Below, one piece after another: positions 1 through 4,871 of a stretch of DNA of 7,978 bases. Each line of letters opens with the position of its first letter. Positions within the stretch are counted from its first letter, which is position 1. Source of the DNA: Candidatus Cloacimonadota bacterium (lineage in GTDB: Bacteria; Cloacimonadota; Cloacimonadia; JGIOTU-2); NCBI GenBank assembly GCA_021160355.1, contig JAGHCS010000067.1, positions 1-7,978 of the forward strand, given 5' to 3'. The translations under genes and the position numbers were made by a program. The notes under the pieces are model-generated. The model made no database searches. It was not told where the DNA came from and saw nothing but the letters and a program-made list of their open reading frames with translations.

Positions 1-30
1 CGCTTATTTCGTGCTTATCGCCTGCCGCGG

Positions 31-57
31 CGTACCCTCCAGCTGGTGGAGGAGACG
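31..57. repeat. GC-rich imperfect palindrome (possible dispersed intergenic repeat)
   Basis: CCTCCA (36-41) and TGGAGG (47-52) form a 6-bp stem around a 5-base loop. After a 2x2 internal mismatch the pairing resumes with CGT (31-33) and ACG (55-57). The block 21-60 is 28/40 G+C, while the genes that follow are visibly AT-rich. It lies just upstream of the first gene and is followed by an A/T run at 66-79 about 14 bases past the stem, which is too distant for an ordinary intrinsic terminator. No second copy was seen in this window. It could be a REP/MITE-like repeat, the end of an element continuing to the left, or a structured leader. The palindrome is seen directly; its role is unknown. Confidence 0.4.
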
Positions 58-88
58 TGTGGTAAATAAAATTTTTTTAGGAGTTAAA

Positions 89-514
89 ATGAAATATTTT
101 TCTCTATGTGCAGCTCTTTTACTTTTGTGCTCGAGCATTATCTATACTCAGGATATTACTCCAACCCAAAATGTACCATCTTCTCTCTTTTCTTTTCCTT
201 CTACATTGCCATTAAACAACCTCAAAATGAGTCAATCGATAAGTTTTTCCACCACATATAACAGCGGAACAAAAAGCGCTTATTACCTCAGTAATTTCTG
301 TAATAGCTTCAAACTTCCCCTTTCTGATAAACTGAAACTCGCTCTGGATCTTAACTTTGTAAATTTTGGAAAATTCGGATCGAGCACTCCGTTGATCTCA
401 AATGAAAATACTAAAATCCTGCCAAATTTCAGTCTCGATTATGCCCCAACTGAAAACTTGAGATTCCGTATCGAATACCAGACCTATCCGACCTATTATC
501 ACACATTTCGGTAA
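89..514 (+). CDS. small secreted protein of unknown function
   Basis: This 141-residue protein begins with a Sec-type signal peptide: K2, then a hydrophobic stretch (about residues 4-19), then a polar region from Q21. C14 follows LLL, but an L at -1 makes a lipobox unlikely. After a Ser/Pro/Asn-rich linker (22-45), the rest alternates polar and hydrophobic residues in short beta-like strands (SQSISFSTTY, KLKLALDLNFVNFG, LRFRIEYQTYP), as expected of an envelope or outer-membrane-associated beta protein. The ATG at 89 is preferred because AGGAG at 79-83 precedes it and the signal peptide starts there; the in-frame GTG at 11 would place a basic, GC-rich-encoded leader before the signal peptide. 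It is first in a tight run with the prepilin peptidase 9 bases downstream. I recall similar small predicted outer-membrane proteins from Cloacimonadota-like genomes but cannot name a family. Function is unknown. Confidence 0.72.
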   Translation: MKYFSLCAALLLLCSSIIYTQDITPTQNVPSSLFSFPSTLPLNNLKMSQSISFSTTYNSGTKSAYYLSNFCNSFKLPLSDKLKLALDLNFVNFGKFGSSTPLISNENTKILPNFSLDYAPTENLRFRIEYQTYPTYYHTFR

Positions 515-523
515 AGGATTTGA

Positions 524-1282
524 ATGTGGATAATTTGGATTTTCATACTTGCATTTGCTGGACTTATAATTGGATGGTTCTGCACTAAAATTATTTGGCA
601 ATATCCTCAAAAACGAAACATTTTTCACGCATTAAAATGCAATAGCTGCCTTAACTCTCTGAAATCGGTTTATCAAATACCCATTATTGGATTTTTACTA
701 GCGAAGGGAAAATGTTCAAACTGCAAGAGTAATATTCCCTTGTATATGCTCATCATTCCGATAATTACCCCTTTGCTACTTATATTGTTATTCCTTAAAT
801 TCCACTTCTCTGTCCTGTTTTTCCAATTCTCTGTGCTTTCTATTGCAGGTATTCTCATTTTTTATCTCGATATTTATCACCGAATAATACCTGATATCAT
901 TACCTATCCAATGATTATTATTGCACTTGTTTTATCCTTTTTCAATAATCTCGGATTTTGGAATGCCATGATAGGTTTGGCTTTCGGTGCAGGGATATTT
1001 ATTCTTATTGCATTTATTTTTCGGCTTATTACAAAACGAGACGGATTGGGAGGTGGAGATATCAAGCTCATTGCTATGATCGGATTGTCTTTAGGTTTCC
1101 AGCTCACTTTTTTCACAATATTTCTTAGTTCGGTAATGGGTGTAATTCTCTATGCTTTTTCAAAAATTCGGCATAACGTATTAATTCCATTTGGATCATT
1201 CATAGTCCTTGCTATGTTTGTAGGCATAATGACAGGTAATGAACTTATAAAATTGTATTTAGGAATCTGGGGTATCCAATGA
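524..1282 (+). CDS. pilD: type IV prepilin peptidase / leader peptidase (A24 family)
   Basis: This inner-membrane aspartic protease cleaves the leader of type IV pilin-like proteins (pili, type II secretion pseudopilins); full-length family members also N-methylate the new N-terminus. The protein has 252 residues and is strongly hydrophobic, with about seven to eight membrane segments. The N-terminal cytoplasmic loop carries two cysteine pairs, C39-x2-C42 and C64-x2-C67, as in the zinc-binding loop of PilD/GspO. The two catalytic aspartates are D116 in YLDIYHRIIPD and D179 in GLGGGDIKL. Their 63-residue spacing matches the family (64 in PilD and TcpJ). The IPFGSFI motif (221-227) is also typical. 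The start has AAAGGA at 513-518. No pilin, ATPase or secretin gene lies nearby, so its substrates must be encoded elsewhere. The last codons overlap mazG by ATGA. The peptidase call is secure; whether it serves pili or a type II system cannot be told here. Confidence 0.93.
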   Translation: MWIIWIFILAFAGLIIGWFCTKIIWQYPQKRNIFHALKCNSCLNSLKSVYQIPIIGFLLAKGKCSNCKSNIPLYMLIIPIITPLLLILLFLKFHFSVLFFQFSVLSIAGILIFYLDIYHRIIPDIITYPMIIIALVLSFFNNLGFWNAMIGLAFGAGIFILIAFIFRLITKRDGLGGGDIKLIAMIGLSLGFQLTFFTIFLSSVMGVILYAFSKIRHNVLIPFGSFIVLAMFVGIMTGNELIKLYLGIWGIQ

Positions 1283-2046
1283 AAGAATTTGACGAACTCG
1301 TAAGGATCATGAAAACGCTTCGCGATCCTGTAAAGGGCTGTCCATGGGATAAACTGCAAACTCCGGAAACGCTTCGTCCACACATGATAGAAGAGGTGTA
1401 TGAGCTCTCTGAAGCTATTGATCATAATGATGATATGCACATGAAAGAAGAACTTGGCGACCTGTTGCTTCATATTGTTTTTCAGGCAAAGATCGCTGAA
1501 GAGGAAGGTCGTTTTACTTTGCAGGACATTCTCAATTCAATAAATGAAAAAATGGAGAGACGGCATCCGCATATTTTTGGTGATGTTTCGGTAAAAGATC
1601 ATGAAGAAGTCGAGCACAACTGGGAAAAAATAAAGAAAAAAGAAAAGACAGGCAGAAAATCAATCATGGAGGGACTCCCACTATCTCTTCCTGCACTTAT
1701 TAAAGCCCGGAGAATTCAAGCAAAAGCCGCAACTGTGGGCTTTGACTGGGATGAAGTGGATTTAATATTTGATAAACTCAAAGAAGAAATTCAAGAATTT
1801 GAAGAAGAATATAAAACAAAAGATCATGGGAAAATGAAGGACGAGCTTGGTGATATTCTCTTTGCACTTGTCAATCTTGCACGACGGCTCGATATCGATC
1901 CTGAATTTGCTTTAAACAGGACCATTAAAAAATTTATCAAGCGTTTCAATTTCATCGAAGATGAACTTAAGGAGAAAATCTTCTCTGCGGATCTCGATGA
2001 AATGGAATTTTACTGGCAACAAGCTAAGGACAAAGATGAAGAATAA
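1279..2046 (+). CDS. mazG: nucleoside triphosphate pyrophosphohydrolase MazG
   Basis: MazG hydrolyses (d)NTPs to NMP and pyrophosphate in the cytoplasm, clearing non-canonical or excess nucleotides; in E. coli it also influences ppGpp and survival under starvation. The protein has 255 residues, the usual length of the two-domain form. The N-terminal copy has GCPWD (20-24), EEVYE (E38, E39, E42) and EELGD (E58, D61), followed by RRHPHIFGDV (94-103). The C-terminal copy repeats the metal-binding pattern with EEIQE (E169, E170, E173) and DELGD (E189, D192). Both copies therefore keep the acidic Mg-binding residues; in E. coli the C-terminal domain is the active one. The start codon overlaps the prepilin peptidase stop (ATGA, 1279-1282), and the 3' end overlaps the kinase gene by 11 bases, indicating translational coupling. 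Nothing appears broken or truncated. Confidence 0.96.
   Translation: MKEFDELVRIMKTLRDPVKGCPWDKLQTPETLRPHMIEEVYELSEAIDHNDDMHMKEELGDLLLHIVFQAKIAEEEGRFTLQDILNSINEKMERRHPHIFGDVSVKDHEEVEHNWEKIKKKEKTGRKSIMEGLPLSLPALIKARRIQAKAATVGFDWDEVDLIFDKLKEEIQEFEEEYKTKDHGKMKDELGDILFALVNLARRLDIDPEFALNRTIKKFIKRFNFIEDELKEKIFSADLDEMEFYWQQAKDKDEE
2026..2030 (+). promoter_or_regulatory. ribosome binding site inside mazG that sets the kinase start
   Basis: AAGGA lies 5 bases before the ATG at 2036, inside the last codons of mazG. It supports 2036 as the kinase start instead of the in-frame ATG at 1961, whose extra 25 residues are only a frame-shifted reading of mazG. Confidence 0.7.
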
Positions 2047-3244
2047 TAATAAAAATCTGACCTTTATTAAGTCCTATTTTCTTGTTGGAAGCATCATTAT
2101 TATTTTATTTTTTGTGATCTATTCGAACAACCTGCTCCATCAGGTTCGGAAGGAACTCGAGGTTTTTCCAAAGATATACGCTCAATTTGCAGAAGTATCA
2201 ACAAGAGATAATATTGAAAGCGAATTACTGGAAATAATACTGACAGAGGTTATTCAAAAGATCAATTTTCCTATTATTGTGACTGATGTGCATAACAATC
2301 CGAAATACTGGAAAAATATAGAACCCAAGATTTCTGATCAGGAAATAAGCATAGAGAAACTCAAAGAAATTGCGCTTGATATGGAAAAGAACGAGACATT
2401 CATCCTGCTAAAAGAACCTCAAACAGGTGAAGTGATCTCAAAAATTTTGTATAGTTCATCTCCTACAATAAAAAGGTTGAAATTCCTTCCCTACCTTGAA
2501 TTTTTCATTGTTATTCTATTCATTACTGTGGGGATTTCGGGTCTTTTTATAATGAAAAAACAGGAAAAAGAATCCTTGTGGGTGGCTCTTGCAAAAGAAA
2601 CAGCTCATCAGTTTGGAACACCTATCACATCCCTGCTCGGATGGCTGGAAGTACTGAAGTCAAAAGCTGGAGGATGCAAAGATATTCAGCAAATGGAAGA
2701 TATCACTCAAAATATGAAAGAGGATGTGCATCATCTCGAGAAGATCGCTTCCCGATTTGGAAAAGTCGGGTCTGACATACAGATAAAGCAGGCAAATATT
2801 GAAGCAACAATTCACGAAACTCTCGATTATTTCCGTGAACGAATTCCCCGATCAAATAAACAGGTAAATCTTAACTACATCAATCATGCTGAGGATAAAG
2901 TCATCTGCTTTGATCCCGATCTCATCAAATGGGCGCTTGAAAACCTTATCAAGAATGCCATAGATGCATTGAAGGACAAATCGGGAAATATCTTCATTAT
3001 AACCTATGATAAGGGTGATAAATTTTATATTCAGATCAAGGATGAAGGATGCGGTATTCCAAAAAAAGTCCAAAAATTAATTTTCAATACCGGCTTTACT
3101 ACAAAAAAACGCGGGTGGGGACTGGGGCTTGCTCTAACAAAAAGAATCATTGAAGAGTTCCATAACGGTAAGATATATCTATCACATAGCGAGCCTGATG
3201 AGGGAACTACAATAGAAATAATGCTCACAAAAAAGAATAAATGA
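2036..3244 (+). CDS. membrane-bound sensor histidine kinase (orphan)
   Basis: This 402-residue two-component sensor kinase sits in the inner membrane. TM1 spans about residues 13-30 and TM2 about 153-173; the roughly 120 residues between them form a periplasmic sensor domain. Its segment FPIIVTDVHNNPKYW (78-92) resembles a PAS-like fold, but this is a weak resemblance. No clear HAMP domain follows TM2, and the DHp helix starts almost at once. The phospho-acceptor is H191 in AKETAHQFGTPITSLLGW. The ATP-binding domain has an N-box with ENLIKNAIDAL (N303, N307), a G1 box DEGCGIP (D336, G338, G340), an F-box-like FNTGFTTK (350-357) and a G2 box GWGLGLAL (360-367). All catalytic parts are present. 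The residue after the histidine is Q, not the common E or D. No response regulator is encoded nearby, so the partner and signal are unknown. The gene overlaps mazG by 11 bases, and the Nnr gene starts 7 bases after its stop. Confidence 0.93.
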   Translation: MKNNNKNLTFIKSYFLVGSIIIILFFVIYSNNLLHQVRKELEVFPKIYAQFAEVSTRDNIESELLEIILTEVIQKINFPIIVTDVHNNPKYWKNIEPKISDQEISIEKLKEIALDMEKNETFILLKEPQTGEVISKILYSSSPTIKRLKFLPYLEFFIVILFITVGISGLFIMKKQEKESLWVALAKETAHQFGTPITSLLGWLEVLKSKAGGCKDIQQMEDITQNMKEDVHHLEKIASRFGKVGSDIQIKQANIEATIHETLDYFRERIPRSNKQVNLNYINHAEDKVICFDPDLIKWALENLIKNAIDALKDKSGNIFIITYDKGDKFYIQIKDEGCGIPKKVQKLIFNTGFTTKKRGWGLGLALTKRIIEEFHNGKIYLSHSEPDEGTTIEIMLTKKNK

Positions 3245-3246
3245 GG
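3243..3246 (+). promoter_or_regulatory. ribosome binding site for nnr, overlapping the kinase stop
   Basis: GAGG runs out of the kinase TGA stop (3242-3244) and lies 5 bases before the ATG at 3252. This favours ATG 3252 over the in-frame GTG at 3246, which overlaps the site itself. It suggests that ribosomes finishing the kinase may reinitiate on nnr. Confidence 0.55.
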
Positions 3247-3251
3247 TGCAT

Positions 3252-4802
3252 ATGTATATTTTAAGTCCTGATGAAATGAAATATTTTGATAAAACTGCTC
3301 AGGAGCAATTCGGCATCGAACCGATTATTTTAATGGAAAATGCAGGTAAGAAAAGCGCTGAGATCATAGAAATGGAAGTGCTGGAAGACACCGATTCTGT
3401 GGCAGTTATCTGTGGTACAGGAAACAACGGAGGAGACGGCATGGTTATCGCTCGATGGCTCTATAATCACGGCTTCGATGTGTGCTGTTATGTTGTGGGC
3501 GACAGAGCCAAATTCTCCTCTCTCGCAAAAACAAACCACATGATCCTGCAGAAACTTCATTGCGAGATTCAATATATTTTTGGCAAGGAAGATCTCGATA
3601 AAATCATCGATCAGTTCTATGATTTTGATGTGATCATTGATGCACTTTTTGGTGTCGGGCTAAAGGGAGAAGTAAAGGGCTACAGGAAAAATCTGATTGA
3701 AGTGATAAATGAACTCGACGAAATCATAGTGGCAATTGATATACCTTCCGGGCTTGATGCTGAGAAGGGAAAGGTTGCAAATGTAGCTATCCAAGCCGAT
3801 GTTACGATTACAATGGCAAATATGAAGTATGGTCATGTGCTGTATCCAGGGCGCGATTTATGCGGAGAAATGTATATCGTCGATATTGGCATACCTGAAC
3901 TTGCTTATGAAAAAAATCCCCCTAGGGCAGAAATTTTACCGGATGTACTCCAATATTTTCCTCGTAGGAGGAATAATACTCACAAAGGTGACTATGGAAA
4001 AATTGCTATTCTTGCTGGCTCACCGGGTTTGACCGGAGCAGGTGTCATGGCTTCCGAAGCAGCACTCGAGATGGGTTCCGGTTTGATCACTCTCCTTCAT
4101 CCTAAAAGCTTGGGCACTGTGTTTGAAGTCAGTCTGCTCGAAGTAATGACCAGAGGAGTAACTGAGACAAAACATCAGACATTTTCTATTGATGCACTTG
4201 ATGAAGTTCTCGATTTTGTTGAGTTCTGCGATGCAGTTGCTATAGGACCGGGTATCTCTAGAAATGAAGAAACCGCTGAATTTGTTAGGGAATTCCTTGC
4301 ACGGAACAATATCCCAGCAATTATCGATGCAGATGCGATCAATGCCTTTGAGAAAGAAGAAATTGCTTTAAAGCAGCTTGCAGGAAAACCTTATATTTTT
4401 ACTCCTCATATCAAGGAATTTTCCCGATTATGCGGTCATACTATAGAAGAGATCGAAAGCGACACCCTGGCACATGTAAAAAAATTCGTCAGTGATTACA
4501 ACCTTACTCTTCTCTTAAAAGGAAGCACATCAATAATTGCTAATCCTGATGGGAGTGTTACCTTCAATGTAACTGGGAATCCCGGCATGTCCACCGGAGG
4601 AAGTGGTGACGTGCTCACCGGTATTATTGTATCTTTGCTCGGACAGAATTTTTCTCCGTACAATGCTGCTCGCGTGGGCGCATTCATTCATGGCGAGGTT
4701 GCTGATATTCTGCTTGACGAGTATGACGAAGTAGCGATCACTCCTTCAAAGCTGATTGCAAACCTTCATCGTTTTTTAATAGAACCTGAATCAGAAGAAT
4801 AA
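3252..4802 (+). CDS. nnr: bifunctional NAD(P)H-hydrate epimerase / ADP-dependent NAD(P)H-hydrate dehydratase
   Basis: This cytoplasmic metabolite-repair enzyme handles NAD(P)H that has been hydrated to NAD(P)HX, which is redox-inactive. The N-terminal epimerase interconverts R- and S-NAD(P)HX, and the C-terminal dehydratase restores NAD(P)H from the S form at the expense of ADP. The 516-residue length fits the E. coli YjeF-type fusion. The YjeF_N domain (about 1-220) has GTGNNGGDGMVIAR (55-68), DALFGVGLKG (130-139) and AIDIPSGLDA (161-170). The carbohydrate-kinase-like domain (about 240-510) has KGDYGKIAILAGSPGLTGAG (245-264), GPGI (332-335), IDADAIN (358-364), TPHIKEFSRL (384-393), LLKGS (421-425) and NPGMSTGGSGDVLTG (443-457), with the expected catalytic D453. 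The ATG at 3252 is chosen on ribosome-site position and on family starts of the type M-x-(I/V)-L-(S/T)-P-x-E-M. It is last in the operon and is followed 20 bases later by a terminator hairpin. Confidence 0.96.
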   Translation: MYILSPDEMKYFDKTAQEQFGIEPIILMENAGKKSAEIIEMEVLEDTDSVAVICGTGNNGGDGMVIARWLYNHGFDVCCYVVGDRAKFSSLAKTNHMILQKLHCEIQYIFGKEDLDKIIDQFYDFDVIIDALFGVGLKGEVKGYRKNLIEVINELDEIIVAIDIPSGLDAEKGKVANVAIQADVTITMANMKYGHVLYPGRDLCGEMYIVDIGIPELAYEKNPPRAEILPDVLQYFPRRRNNTHKGDYGKIAILAGSPGLTGAGVMASEAALEMGSGLITLLHPKSLGTVFEVSLLEVMTRGVTETKHQTFSIDALDEVLDFVEFCDAVAIGPGISRNEETAEFVREFLARNNIPAIIDADAINAFEKEEIALKQLAGKPYIFTPHIKEFSRLCGHTIEEIESDTLAHVKKFVSDYNLTLLLKGSTSIIANPDGSVTFNVTGNPGMSTGGSGDVLTGIIVSLLGQNFSPYNAARVGAFIHGEVADILLDEYDEVAITPSKLIANLHRFLIEPESEE

Positions 4803-4822
4803 ATTCATATCCTACGATAAAA

Positions 4823-4854
4823 AAAGTCCCAACCGAATACACGATTGGGACTTT
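4823..4854. terminator. bidirectional intrinsic terminator between convergent genes
   Basis: AAAGTCCCAA (4823-4832) and TTGGGACTTT (4845-4854) form a perfect 10-bp stem around a 12-base loop. On the minus strand the stem is followed by a run of seven T (the A run 4819-4825), a strong U-tract. On the plus strand it is followed by TTTGTTATATT, a weaker one. It lies 20 bases after the nnr stop and 17 bases after the end of the minus-strand secreted-protein gene, so it probably serves both. Confidence 0.85.
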
Positions 4855-4871
4855 GTTATATTACAGGGTTA

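Noticed and set aside
31..79. The left-edge hairpin as an intrinsic terminator of an upstream gene
   Set aside because: The T run (72-78) begins about 14 bases after the outer stem and about 19 after the inner stem, not directly after it, so the usual terminator form is not met.
11..88. Upstream GTG extension of the first gene
   Set aside because: It would add 26 residues, many basic or Trp, encoded by the GC-rich palindrome, and place them before a normal signal peptide. ATG 89 has its own AGGAG.
1150..1473. 107-codon open frame on the minus strand across the pilD-mazG junction
   Set aside because: It runs antisense to two confidently identified overlapping genes and its translation resembles no known protein.
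1961..2035. Earlier ATG for the histidine kinase
   Set aside because: It lies deep inside mazG and adds a basic stretch without family resemblance. ATG 2036 has AAGGA at the right distance and leads straight into TM1.
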